From Ampelocalamus luodianensis (lineage: Eukaryota; Streptophyta; Magnoliopsida; Poales; Poaceae): 64,000 nt of DNA. A program made the translations under genes and the position numbers. Positions 1 to 10,827 of the stretch are shown one piece after another. Where the stretch lies: contig CM070632.1 of NCBI GenBank assembly GCA_036346255.1, forward strand, positions 52,836,896 through 52,900,895, in the 5' to 3' direction. The first letter of the stretch is position 1; each line of letters opens with the position of its first letter. Below the pieces are notes generated by a model that saw only the letters and a program-made list of their open reading frames with translations, had not been told where the DNA came from and did not search any database.

Positions 1-1077
1 GCGAGCATGTTTGATTACGGACATAACGACAAATGCCTCACTGAGGCGGGTGTACCCTGGTAAAGTGGTAAAAAAAAGTATCACTGGGATGGGTATACCT
101 AGGTGAAGTAAGGATAAGCATTCGACGAGCAAAGTGCAAGGGTAGGAATAGATAATGTAAAGGCTTCGACACATACTCTAGACAGCTTACCTACGGTAGT
201 GAGCGGTAGTATCGACGGATACCAAATAAACTAGAGAATTCATGTGTTGTCGATAAAGTTGTACACCTCTGTAGAGTGTAAATCTATTTAAATAGCTATG
301 TTCGCGATCATGAGCGTACTTAGTGCAGTCACATCGGGTATAATCTTGATTTTTATTAAAACTCTTTTAATGGAATACATGGGAATTGTTTGTGGGTTGA
401 CAGTTGAATTAAATGCCATGTCTATGGCTAAAAAATGAGTCTTAGCTCGCAACCAAGGAGGTTTGCGAGTTGTTGTTATTTCGTTGCTCGCAACCGAGGA
501 GGGTTGCAAGTTGTTGTTAATATTCACCCTGTTAATTACTTACTATTCTATACTTATTTAACTTCTCATTTAGACCTTCCATTGCAAATTACTACATAGG
601 AATGTTGCAAATAAAAATAGCTTTAAGCAAAACAACTTGTAGGGTAGAGCCTCATCCTTTGATAGCCTTGCATTTATATAAATTTTGCGATACACTGCAA
701 GTCTCGTTGAGTACGTATAGTACTTAATCTTGCTAATATTGTTGACCAGAGTTCGAAGATGACCCGACGCACCCAGAACCGGTGGGTTCGGTGACGGGTC
801 TACCTAGGCCTTGTTCCTCGTAGGTTGCCTGAGGGTTGGATGGGCATGCCGCTGGAAATTATCTACTTTTATTATTTCTTCCGCTGTTAATTTTACTCTG
901 TTGATGATTGCTTTTATTTGACCGGTCAGTCGTTGATGTAATAACTTGTAATCACTTAAATTAAGTACCATTTTGTTTTACTTTGTATATGTGAATGTAT
1001 GGATGTAATTGGCAAATGTTGTGAATGTGTGTACTAGCTACTGATCATGGGACTAGTACAGTACACACATAGGGTCA
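1..1077. other. Non-coding repeat-derived flank, no gene seen
   Basis: No convincing reading frame is present. The stretch around 640-870 has the look of an LTR-retrotransposon 3' region, but no paired LTR, primer site or coding domain could be matched, so this is only an impression. At about 449-520 there are two successive copies of a roughly 43-bp unit. Each copy holds a short inverted repeat of the type CTCGCAACC...GGTTTGCGAG. Confidence 0.4.
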
Positions 1078-1293
1078 GCCACCTCTCCATCCGCTTCCCC
1101 TCTCCTTCCACTCCCATGTGGCCGTGTTCATGTTTGGGAACTGAGCAGCTTTGATTACTTCCTTTAATTTGCTGGATGTATGGTACTTTGGTACAAATTG
1201 TCGATAAGAACCTGATTTTCTGTATGGAATTGGTTTTTTTTTTTTGCACATGATTAATTCCATAGAAATTATTTGATTTCTGATGAAAAGTGC
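1078..1293 (+). repeat. Dispersed direct duplication, copy 1
   Basis: This stretch recurs in the same orientation at 2312-2527 with scattered substitutions and small indels. Both copies run from a CT-rich block through 'ctttaatttgctggatg' and 'caaattgtcgataag' to 'tgatgaaaagtgc'. No coding content is visible. The two copies bracket about 1 kb that contains a hairpin array. Confidence 0.75.
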
Positions 1294-1913
1294 TTCTGTG
1301 ATCATATCTCACCTACATTATTGCATAACTGTTATTTTGCTCGTCTTCTTCAATAGTCCTACCTTTTACAAACATAATTCTTTGTTTTCGCTTTGTCGAA
1401 GTTTTAGAATCGATCTTACGAATAAATACTGGGGACTTTCCTTGGGCCAAACCACATAGAAAGAGACACGGGAATTTTATACAGGTTCGGGCCTTCTCTT
1501 GATAGAAAAGCAACCCTACTCATGTGTTCTTGTATTGACTAAACTTTACAAAAAGAAAGAAATCACTAGAACTAAGACTTAATGTTTTCTGTTTGTTTGG
1601 GTATTGCTCCTTGTTTCTCGCCCCTCCTCTCTGTCTACTGGTTGTACTCCTTATATAGCACATGAAGGGGTGGCAGTTATCCCATGCCAAGCGGCGTCTC
1701 ATTGTTATGAAGAAGTGTGCACGTTTCAGAGACGGTTATTGTCAGAGACTGACCCTCTCACGTTGCCTTGCGGTTATGCCTGAGATAGAGGTTTAATACG
1801 TGCAGTTATCCCGGAGAATAACAGCGCATATTAACTATTTTGTATATTAAATACAGCATATAAGTGTCCCTAGTTGATTGAGCTAACATGTCTCTAGGTT
1901 TTATCAGCCATAG
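1294..1913. other. LTR-like non-coding segment
   Basis: There is no gene here. The block near 1460-1520 ('atacaggttcgggcc' followed by 'aaccctactc') resembles motifs common in grass LTRs read on one strand. LTR ends and a target duplication could not be fixed, so assignment to a retrotransposon is tentative. Confidence 0.3.
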
Positions 1914-2091
1914 GGTGGTCGTAGTAAAGTTTACGATCATGAAGTGGTCGTAGTAAGACTTACAAACATGAGTTGGTTGTAGAAGATCTTACGACCACTA
2001 GGTGGTCGTAGAAGCACTTACGATCATATAGAGTAGTCGTAAAAGCACTTACGATCATATAGGGTGGTCGTAATGTGATTTACGACCACTA
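1914..2091. repeat. Tandem array of about 30-bp hairpin units
   Basis: About six consecutive units of near 30 bp. Each unit starts with a GGTCGTA-like arm and ends with a TACGATC or TACGACC-like arm, so each is itself an imperfect inverted repeat. The loops vary (for example 'gaagcac', 'atgtgat') while the arms are kept. There is no reading frame. It resembles the subterminal repeats of DNA transposons, but no transposon termini were found beside it. Confidence 0.75.
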
Positions 2092-2311
2092 GGCTAAACT
2101 TCTTCCTTATTAATGATAAGGGCTATCTTTTCAAATAACACAAAGATATTGCTATCTATAATAACAATTAAAAATAAACAATTTAATTAATTAAGAATTA
2201 TTAGATCCTCGTCAAGCTTCATATGACAAACTAGCGAAAGATGGAGCTCTTGTTTTTTTTCTTCTGAGGTCTTGTTTCTGAAGTTGTGGCTGCATAGTTC
2301 TTGGAATCAGG

Positions 2312-2527
2312 CACCGCCTCTCCGTCCGCTTGCCCTCTCCTTCCCTTCCCTTCCCTTGAGGCCGTGTTTATGTTTGGAAACAGAGGAGTTTTGATTACTT
2401 CCTTTAATTTGCTGGATGGTACTTTGGTACAAATTGTCGATAAGCACCCGATTTTTTTTTATTGAAATTGCCTTTTTTTTCACATGAGTACTTCCATAGA
2501 AATTGTTTTATTCCTGATGAAAAGTGC
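2312..2527 (+). repeat. Dispersed direct duplication, copy 2
   Basis: Second copy of the segment at 1078-1293. It ends at the same 'tgatgaaaagtgc' motif. It differs by substitutions and by homopolymer length changes. Confidence 0.75.
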
Positions 2528-3926
2528 AAAACAACTATTGGGTAGATCTGTGTTTAGAATTTCGGCCGAAAAATGGTAATTTCGGTTTTACCGGTAGGGG
2601 CGGTCCCAAAAAAATCAGTTTGAATGTTTTTTATTCAAAAAAAATCAAATTTTTGATTTAAAAATTCCAGCCGAAATTTTCCTTACCGGCCCCCACCGGT
2701 AAGAAAAAGTTCCCGTACGAAAACCCCTCCGCTAGATTCACACAAGCACGCGTCATTGGCTAGATTCTAGAGATATCTACGCATACAGATCGTTCCATCT
2801 TCTCCGGTCGCCGAGCTGTTTGCCGATTGGACACGCATCCACCCCTTTCAACATACGCCGTAGCAGCACTGTTTGCTGGTTTGGTTGCTGGGCGTCGGGT
2901 GATAAGGGGCACGAGAGGCTGAATCCGTGCGGCGGGCGGCTGACACATCGTCCGACGGACATGTCGTTTGTTGTCTGCCATGTAATCGTTTTTTCCACGC
3001 CGGACAATAGCAAATGAGCCAAGCAAGCGCTGCCATCTGAGTTGTCAATGTCAGTACTTGGCAGACAAACAACTCAGCATGTTTTGAGTCCCCCTGTGAA
3101 TTCATAGCCTTAAAATATATTTGCAGGACACAGCAAAAATTATACTTTGTTATCCCAACTACGTGTGAGTGGCATGCATCGTGTGAATAAAGCCTAGCAC
3201 CCAAGCAAATAAAGTGTCGATATACTGTGCTTCCGGTTAGTAAAGTTGTATTAACGAGTGATAACACTATACGTAGTAATTTTGAATCACTGAATTAATA
3301 TTCGTGGTGAATACTGATATTTGATGACAGCACTATATTGATTCCAACCTTTGAAGTCATTCCATTTAAATAACTTACTTTTAGTACAACAAATAACTAC
3401 ATGACAAGTAACGCAAATCTAGAGCCCCATCCATTTGAAGTCCCCATTCCCGCATTTACTATATATGTGTGGCTTATCGAGTACCAAAAATACCCATTCT
3501 TGCTTAATTATTCATATGAACCACGGTCATATGGTTAGGATTTTTTTAATGTATTAATTTTTCCTGACGATCCTCTCATGTCAAACTCGACTGACATGCT
3601 GTATTTTCGCTTAAATATAAAATGTTTTCTAATTGAAGCTAGCGCAATATACTGTATTGTGTGCAACTATTAAGCAGTAAAATGAAAACAAGCAGCGGAC
3701 TACTTGTTCGAGACCGCTAAATACCCTCCTCCGTTTGTATTATATCCACCGTCAATGATTAATAAATCGAAATGGCCGTTTTTTTTTACAGCAATTGACT
3801 CAAACTCAAATGACAAGAAAGATTCTCTTAAACATAGAAGCACCTCATTCGACCCATCATAAGCAGTTTCTTAGATTTACATTTCCCAGTGTTTCGTTTT
3901 TGGTGGGTTTGTCTGATCAAAACAAG
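2528..3926. other. AT-rich intergenic DNA with a small inverted repeat
   Basis: No supported gene. At about 2560-2700 there is an imperfect inverted repeat with arms containing 'ttcggccgaaa', 'accggtaggggc' and, in reverse, 'gccgaaatttt', 'ggcccccaccggta'. This could fold into a hairpin and may be a degraded MITE. Short open frames at 2760-3270 on both strands have no recognisable domain. Confidence 0.4.
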
Positions 3927-3928
3927 TA

Positions 3929-4136
3929 CTCCCTCGGGTTTAAAAAATAAGTTGTTTTGGATATTGACACGGTTATCAAAATACAACTTTGATCATTAAT
4001 TATTTTATAAAATATTATTAAAATCCAATAAATTTATAATATTACGAGAGTACTTTTTGAGATGAATCTACACATATGATTTTCATGTATCTAATTTCAA
4101 TATTGAAAAAGACTTGTTTTTATGAACTAAAGGGAG
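3929..4136. mobile_element. Stowaway-like MITE
   Basis: A 208-bp AT-rich segment begins CTCCCTC and ends with the near-inverse AAAGGGAG. It is flanked on both sides by the dinucleotide TA (3927-3928 and 4137-4138). This is the terminal sequence and TA target preference of Stowaway (Tc1/mariner-type) MITEs of grasses. It is non-coding. Confidence 0.8.
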
Positions 4137-4264
4137 TAACTACTAATGGATACATGGGTTGTTAATATGTCCTCATGCAAGTGGGATGTTAATGGATCGA
4201 ACAAAACCATAAACAACTAATGGGTCAGGAAACAAACAACCAACCGTTAACGAGGCAACTCAGT

Positions 4265-4883
4265 TGTGCAAACGCGGGGGATACACGACATACAAACAAA
4301 AATTACATGCTCTGTTTTGGATGGATACAGATTTGCAAAGCTCTGAGAGTTTAGCGCCACGATATGTGGTGCTAACTGGAATGAAGTGTGCCACCTTGGT
4401 TAGACGGTCGACAATAACCCATATGGAATCATGTCCATTCCTAGTCTTTGGCAGTCCAATTATGAAATCCATGCCGATTTCATCTCATTTCCACTCAGGA
4501 ACACTCAGAGGCTGAAGTAATCCCGCTAGTCGCTGGTGTTCCACCTTAACACATTGACACATGTCACACATGGCAACATGCGCAGCGATGTCCCGCTTCA
4601 TGCTGGGCAACAAGAACTGCTCCCGGAGGTCCTGGTACATCTTGGTACTCCCGAGGTGAATGGAGAGTGGCGAATCATGAGCTTCTCTAAGGATTAGGTC
4701 TCTGGTATCGCGATTATCTGGGATGTATATCTGCTATCTATGCATAACCACTCCGCTTAGGTTCTCACTAAATTCTGATTTCCTGCCGTTCTGCAAGTCA
4801 TGCTTGATTTCAGCAATTATTTGGTCTTTGAGCTAAGTAGTTTGGATGTGTGATAAGACGGCAGGTTGCAGTACCAGAGCAGC
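4265..4883 (-). pseudogene. Ty3/gypsy pol fragment (integrase region)
   Basis: On the minus strand, a broken frame reads the HHCC region of a gypsy polyprotein, including 'YQDLREQFLLPSMKRDIA' and 'CDMCQCVKVEHQ'. The integrase core follows with 'MDFIIGLPKTRNGHDSIW' and 'VIVDRLTKVAHFIPV'. A stop interrupts the junction, and the fragment ends near 4265 soon after the first part of the core. Reverse transcriptase and protease are absent, so this is a relic. A non-coding repeat begins at about 4884 and appears to cut its upstream side. Confidence 0.85.
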
Positions 4884-5740
4884 TGTGAGGACCCGACCTG
4901 GGGTCTCTCGAGGAACCCTCTAGGAGCTCCCGAAAAGTCCACCATGACCTCCCAGGAGGTCCAATAGGATCAACCGAGAGGACCTCCAGGACCACCCAGA
5001 AGGTCTAGCAGGACCACCCGGAGGTCTGGAGATCTGACCCGAGAAGATCTTGAGACCCAGGACCTCCCCAAATGCCACGACCTGACCTGAGAGAGGTCGA
5101 GCCACTCCCGAGGAGGTCGTGGGACTTGAAAAAAGCCCTAAATCTCCCATGATCTGAACTAATCCCAAGGATCAATGGCTAGCTCACACAGTAAGCACAA
5201 GTGGTAACATACATCAACATATACTTTATTAACAACAAAAGAGTTGATTGCAAGATTGGCTTACAAGCCGACAAAGGCAAAATATACAGCGGAGGCAAAA
5301 GTTAAGTCCATCCAATACACCACAGGCAATTGGCTGGAGGGTGGGGCCCAGTCATCCTGGGGTTCGCCTTCTTCAAAGTCCTCTCCTGCTCAAAAGATTA
5401 TTTCAAGCAAGAGTGAGCACAACAACCGTGCTCGCAAGTCACACCCGTAAGATAACAGATTCATGCGTGCAAGGATATCACAAAGGAGAGCTTATATGGT
5501 TGATTTGCATAAAGCCAGGTTTCTTTTCAAATACAAGTAATAAGTTCTAAAGCAGTCTAAACCATACATAAAACTTACTTTCTAACACAGGTTTGATTGA
5601 TTGATAACAAGATTAAAAGGGTGAAAGATAACCTCCTATCACCAGGCTAACCGTCAGGGCTCCCCGCCCAAAATCTAATTGGATAGAGATCAAAAACCAG
5701 ACAAGAAAGATTAGACACTGCATTATTACTGTCTTGAGCT
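4884..5740. repeat. Retrotransposon-like non-coding repeat with GACCTCC motifs
   Basis: From 4884 to about 5187 the sequence begins TGTGAG and ends CTCACA. It is packed with GACCTCC/GGAGGTC motifs in both orientations. TG...CA ends suggest an LTR, but no matching 5-bp target duplication was found and no second copy is in the window. The following 5190-5660 is non-coding and looks like retrotransposon flank. Classification is tentative. Confidence 0.4.
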
Positions 5741-5889
5741 ATAAAATTGAGGGACGCAAGCAGGGAACCCATCAAGGCGATAATTGATTTAACGAAACCA
5801 CCTAGCTAGCGAGCTAGCTAGTTAATTCGTTCAACAGATTGATAGAGCAAGCAAAGGCAGCTAGCCATGGCTCAAGTGACAGTGCTGCA
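5741..5889 (+). promoter_or_regulatory. Promoter, 5' UTR and first codons of a P450 gene
   Basis: A TATA box (ctataaaattg, about 5740) lies roughly 125 bp upstream of an ATG at 5867 in good context (gccATGGct). The coding sequence runs only 23 bp before the Copia element begins at 5890. The likely continuation resumes after 10618. The assignment rests on the hydrophobic N-terminus just beyond the insertion and the P450 C-terminal exon at 12719. If read from 5867 across the empty site, the frame hits an early stop, so the functional start may instead be the ATG at 10626. Confidence 0.55.
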
Positions 5890-6085
5890 TGTAAAACATA
5901 GTAGTTAGCGATCTATTAGGCATGAGCATTATGGCGTAGCATAATTGTAGGAATCGGTTTCATGTATAGATAGAAGGAGCCGATTGTATAGGATCGTTGA
6001 GATATGATCTGGTACCATGTATCCTTGTTTATATAAGAGAATGAAACCCCACAGGGGATTATTGCGGCAAATAATTTCTTTCTCT
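5890..6085 (+). repeat. 5' LTR of the Copia element
   Basis: 196 bp, almost identical to 10423-10618 with only a few differences (for example 'attagg' against 'attaag' and 'ctggtacc' against 'ctgctacc'). Such similarity points to a fairly recent insertion. A TATA-like 'tttatataagag' near 6030-6041 is a plausible promoter. The primer site follows directly. Confidence 0.93.
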
Positions 6086-6116
6086 TGGTATCAGAGCCAG
6101 ATCCAAGCTCTCTGTC

Positions 6117-8453
6117 ATGACCACCTCTGATCAAACCTCCCACATCGCCGGTGCCCTGATCTCCTCTCCGAGCGCCTCTCTCATGACCACCTCTTCTTCT
6201 TTTGCCAACGCCATCACTTGTAGGCTCACCCGCACCAATTTTCTGCTTTGGAAGGCCCAAGTCGTCCCCATCCTCCGAGGTATCCAGCTGTTTGGTTATC
6301 TCGACGGCACCACGCCTATGCCGCCGGCCACGGTGACCGAAGGGACAGGTGCTACTGTGCGGCAGGTGGACAATCCTGCTCACTCCGCCTGGATCATCCA
6401 GATCGTGCCATCTTGGCGCTCGCCGTCCTCCATGACCGAGGACATGCTACCCCAGCTCACGCGCATCGGCACATCTGCCGAAGTATGGAGGACGCTCCAC
6501 ACCATGTTCTCCGCCCAGCATCGCGGAAACGCCATCCAAATCCGCACCCAACTCGCCACGACGAAGAAGGGTGATATGAGTGCGTCTGAATACTACCAGA
6601 AGATGACGGCGCTTGCTGACACCATGGCAAACATTGGACAGCCCATGTCTGATGATGAAGTGATCGGGTACATTCTCGTCGGCCTTGGTCCAGGTCACGG
6701 CGATCTCGTCACTGCCATCACTGTCCTAAGCAATCAGCGACCGGTAACCCTCCCGGAGCTGTATTCCTACATGCTTTCGCATGAGGCTCAAGCCACCATG
6801 TTGAGTGGCACGGCGGAATTTTCTTCGTCCGCCAACAACGTCACGCGCCAGGACTCCTCCGACGCTCCACGTCGCAACAACAATAACTACCACAACTTCG
6901 GCAACCGTGGTGGTGGTGGCTACAGCGGTGGTGGTGGCCGCGGCCGAGGGCGTGGCCGCGGCAGGAACAACGGCCCTCGCTGCCAGGTATGTGGCATCCA
7001 TGGCCATGTGGCGTTGAACTGCCGCAACCGATTCAATCATGCATACCAGCCGGAGGAGTACCGTGGGGAGTATCGTGGCGGCAACAGCGCCATGACTGGA
7101 AGAGGCTACAACGTCGACACAAATTGGTACATCGACACCGGTGCAACGGATCACCTGACAAGTGATCTTGATCGCCTGACCATTCAAGAACGCTACCACG
7201 GCAAGGATCAGGTTCAAGTGGCCAACGGAGCAGGTTTGCATATTTCACATATTGGTCATTCTATAATTCCCGGCTTAGATCGGTCTCTTGCTCTTAAAAA
7301 TATTCTTCATGTTCCTCACATCAATAAGCATCTCCTTTCTGCACATAAACTTGTTTCTGATAACGATGTATTCATCGAATTTCATGTCGATGCTTTCTTT
7401 GTTAAGGACAAGGCCACGAAGAAAACGCTTCTACTCGGTAGAAGCAAAGGGGGTCTCTACCCAGTGCCATTTAGTCTCTCAACATCCACCACTCCTCATC
7501 ATGCTTCGTCCGGTGTCAAGGTGTCGTCCTCCCAATGGCATCAACGTCTTGGTCATCCTACTTCAACCGTTGCTAGGTCTATCTTAAAATCCAATAAATT
7601 AGATTGTTTCTTCGAACAAGAGTCTTCTGTTTGTGATGCCTGTCAACGTGCAAAGAGTCATCAACTCCCTTATGATAATTATGTTCGTGTCATGACCTCT
7701 CCGCTTGAGCCTATTCACTCCGATGTGTGGGGGCCTGCTCAAGCCTCCATTGGAGGTTTTAAATATTATGTAAGTTTCTTGGATGATTATAGCCGCTATA
7801 CTTGGATTTACCTTCTTAAGCATAAATCGGATGTTGAGCAAATCTTTTATACTTTTCAAAATCATGTTGAGCGTCTCTTGAATTCCAAAATCCGTACTGT
7901 TCAGTCTGATTGGGGAGGGGAGTATCATCGTCTTCATAAATATTTCCAGCGTTGTGGTATTTCCCATCGTGTCTCCTGTCCCCATACCTCACAACAAAAT
8001 GGTGTGGCCGAAAGAAAGCACAGGCACATTGTTGAAACTGGACTTACTCTCTTAGCTCATTCCTCTCTTCCTCTCAGATTTTGGGATGAAGCTTTCTTAA
8101 TGGCGTGCTATTTAATTAATCGTATGTCGAGTCGTATCATCAACAATTCTACACCCATTACACGCCTTCTCAATATTCCACCAGATTATACCTTTCTTCG
8201 CACTTTCGGTTGTGCTTGTTGGCCTAGTCTTCGGAAATATAACTCGCATAAGTTGCAGTTTCGCTCCAAAATGTGTGTCTTTTTGGGGTACAGTTCTATG
8301 CATAAGGGATACAAGTGCCTTGACAGAAGTACTGGCCGGGTGTATATCTCGCGCGATGTTGTTTTTGATGAATCCCTATTTCCTTTCTCCACTCCTTCTC
8401 AATCGGCCACACCTTCCTCTCGACATCGCTCGCTTTCCTCGCCCGAGCGGTGA
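6117..8453 (+). pseudogene. Copia gag-protease-integrase polyprotein, 5' part
   Basis: An open frame of 778 codons starts at the ATG just after the primer site. The first roughly 250 residues are the Copia gag domain. A Gly/Arg-rich stretch and a CCHC zinc knuckle (CQVCGIHGHVALNC, about residue 288) follow. Protease carries WYIDTGATDHL (about 337). The gag-pre-integrase region has WHQRLGHP and CDACQRAKSH (about 472-520). The integrase core follows (HSDVWGP..., FLDDYSRYTW, then DWGGEY with QQNGVAERKHRH). The frame ends in 'SSPER' at 8453. In an intact element it would run on into reverse transcriptase, so this copy cannot make a full polyprotein without a frame change. Confidence 0.93.
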
Positions 8454-10290
8454 TTGTGAATGATCATATGCGAAATTATGACTTATCGCTTTGTTGTCTA
8501 ACACGCTCGATGTATTGCAGTTGCACCGCGTCCTCCGATCGGCGTCCAGCGCGCCTGTCTGATCGATGTCCCGGGTGCATGCAATCCTGGGCCTGCTACG
8601 TCGACTCCTGGCCCAGGAAGTACTCCGCCGATTCCGGCCCAAGTTCTTGCCTCGCCTGCGTCGGATGCACATGAGCCAACTTCAGCGTCTCCCGGTGTGC
8701 TCCATCCGCTGCAAGATCATGCAGCGGGCGATGTCAACGTCACGCCTGTATCTGATGCTGCACCTGCTAATGCTCCACCCGTGCACCAAATGACCACTCG
8801 TCTTCGCAGTGGAAAGGTCTTCCCAAGCAGCTTTACGATGGCACGCCTGCACGATCGTAACCGCCGTCGTGCTTTCTTCGCGCGCCTACGTCTCATCGTT
8901 TCGCCCTCTCAGATCCCGCTTGGCGCTCCGCCATGGAGGACGAGTTTGCTGCTCTCCAGAAAAATTGCACCTGGACTCTTGTGCCTCGTCCGCCTGGAGT
9001 CAATATTGTTGGGAGTAAATGGGTGTTCAAGCTTAAACAGCGTCCAGATGGCTCCATTGATAAACATAAGGCGCGTTTGGTTGCTAGGGGATTCACACAA
9101 CAGTATGGTGTTGATTATCAAGACACCTTCACTCGTTGTTAAACCACCATCAGGCGCTTGGTTCTGGCCTTGGCTGTTTCTCACGGATGGCATCTTCACA
9201 AATAGATGTGAGTAATGCTTTTCTCCATGGTTTTCTAAATGAGGACGTATATATGCAGCAGCCTCCTGGTTTTGAAGACTCTCAACATCCTTCTTATGTG
9301 TGCAAACTTCAAAAGGCGCTTTATGGTCTCAAACAGTCACCTCGTGTCTGGTTCTCCCGGCTTAGTGACCGGTTGCTTCAGCTTGGTTTTCAGTCCTCCA
9401 AGGCAGATACCTCCCTTTTTCTGTTCCATCATGAGGATATCACCATATATATGCTTGTGTATGTGGACGACATTGTTATTGCTGGCTCTTCCCAGAAGGT
9501 TGTTGATCATCTGCTACGTGCTTTGTCGTCTTCCTTTCCGATCAAAGATCTTGGTCGGTTGCACTATTTTTTTGGGATTGAGGTCGTCTACAATCCAGGG
9601 GGAATCACCATCGCAAAGCACAAGTATGCTTCTGATCTTCTTCATCGAGCTCACATGGAGAATTGTAAGAGCGTCTCAACCCCCATGTCTGTTACAGACA
9701 AGCTTGCACGTGATAGTGGTACAACTCTTAGTGATGATGACGCTTTCAATTATCGAAGCATGGTTGGAGGACTGCAATATCTCACGTTAACAAGGCCGGA
9801 CATTTCTTTTGCTGTGAATAAGATGTGCCAATATCTTTCCAAACCCACTGATGTGCATTGGGAGGCAGTCAAGCGTATCTTGAGATATATCAAGGGCACA
9901 GTTGCTACAGGACTCAGTATACGGCATTCCAGTTCCACTCTCTTGAGCGTGTTTACTGACGCAGATTGGGCTGGGTGTATGGATGACCGCAGGTCTACGG
10001 GAGGTTTTGCGGTATTTCTAGGCCCAAACTTGATCTCATGGAGCTCTCGCAAACAACCCACAGTGTCCCGGTCTAGCACCGAAGCTGAATACAAGGCCTT
10101 GGCGAATGGTACTGCTGAAGCAACGTGGGTACAGTCTTTGCTGAAAGAATTAGGCATATGTCAGCTGTGACCTCCAGTATTATGGTGTGACAATCTTGGA
10201 GCTACCTATCTAACAGCTAATCCTGTCTTCCACGCACGGACAAAGCATATAGAGGTGGACTTCCACTTTGTTAGGGAGAAGGTTGCATTG
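8454..10290 (+). pseudogene. Copia reverse transcriptase and RNase H, frame-broken
   Basis: The pol continuation is split over three frames. A low-complexity Pro/Ala/Ser linker spans 8520-8900. The first RT part at 8933-9142 contains WVFKLKQRPDG and ARLVARGFTQQYG. The main RT part, with RNase H, opens at 9136-10170 and contains the catalytic YVDD at about 9460-9471, FGIEV and SSRKQPTVSRSSTEAEYKAL. A stop at 10168-10170 interrupts RNase H. The same frame then carries on with the C-terminal block (DNLGATYL..., HARTKHIEVDFHFVREKV). Each frame step equals one lost base. The segment 8454-8520 is an unexplained insert with intron-like edges. Confidence 0.9.
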
Positions 10291-10422
10291 GGTGCACTTG
10301 ATGTGCGTTTTGTATCTTCCAATGATCAGGTAGCTGATGGATTCACCAAACCAGCTACGCGCTACATGCTCGATCGTCTACGACACAATCTGAACCTTGT
10401 TACGGTTAAGATTGAGGGGGAA

Positions 10423-10618
10423 TGTAAAACATAGTAGTTAGCGATCTATTAAGCATGAGCATTATGGCGTAGCATAATTGTAGGAATCGGTTTCATGTAT
10501 AGATAGAAGGAGCCGATTGTATAGGATCGTTGAGATATGATCTGCTACCATGTATCCTTGTTTATATAAGAGAATGAAACCCCACAGGGGATTATTGCGG
10601 CAAATAATTTCTTTCTCT
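10423..10618 (+). repeat. 3' LTR of the Copia element
   Basis: This is the direct repeat of 5890-6085. It is preceded by a polypurine tract and followed immediately by the CTGCA target duplication and then by P450 coding sequence. Confidence 0.93.
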
Positions 10619-10623
10619 CTGCA

Positions 10624-10827
10624 CCATGCATGACGACGACGGTGGCCTCCAAGAGAGCCAAGCAGCAGCATCCTCAGTGTATTCTCTCCTGCTTATGGTA
10701 CTATGCCCTCTAATTCTCCTCCTACTCACGAGTGCCATACTACAATTTGCGACCACCACCACCAGCACGAGCAGATCAGCAGGCAAGCTGCTCAACAAGC
10801 TCCCTTTGCCTCCATGGAAGCTCTAAA
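10624..10827 (+). pseudogene. Cytochrome P450 N-terminal fragment
   Basis: After the Copia insertion, a frame beginning with the ATG at 10626 gives a short polar leader, then a hydrophobic membrane anchor (YSLLLMVLCPLILLLLTSAI). A basic/Ser segment and the proline-rich hinge (LPLPPWKL) follow. This matches the anchor plus hinge layout of plant A-type (CYP71 clan) P450s, which sit on the cytosolic face of the ER. Homology stops at the hinge. Downstream sequence is antisense Copia gag. About 250-300 residues of the P450, up to the I-helix, are missing before the exon at 12719. Confidence 0.75.

Larger units (their letters stand above)
5890..10618 (+). mobile_element. Complete Ty1/Copia LTR retrotransposon
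   Basis: Two 196-bp direct repeats (5890-6085 and 10423-10618) bound a gag-pol region. The pentamer CTGCA occurs immediately outside both ends (5885-5889 and 10619-10623), a perfect target-site duplication. A primer binding site for initiator Met-tRNA (TGGTATCAGAGC, 6086-6097) abuts the 5' LTR, and a polypurine tract (attgagggggaa) precedes the 3' LTR. Domain order gag, protease, integrase, RT, RNase H marks the Copia superfamily. The LTRs start TG but seem to end CT rather than CA. The element lies in the first coding exon of a P450 gene, so it post-dates that gene. Confidence 0.95.

Noticed and set aside
1914..2091. Repeat array that could be mistaken for a CRISPR
   Set aside because: Units are contiguous hairpins without unique spacers, and the window is plant nuclear DNA with no cas gene.
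6726..7241. Minus-strand frame of 171 codons inside Copia gag
   Set aside because: Shadow of the gag-protease frame. Its Val/Ala-rich composition mirrors the Gly-rich coding strand.
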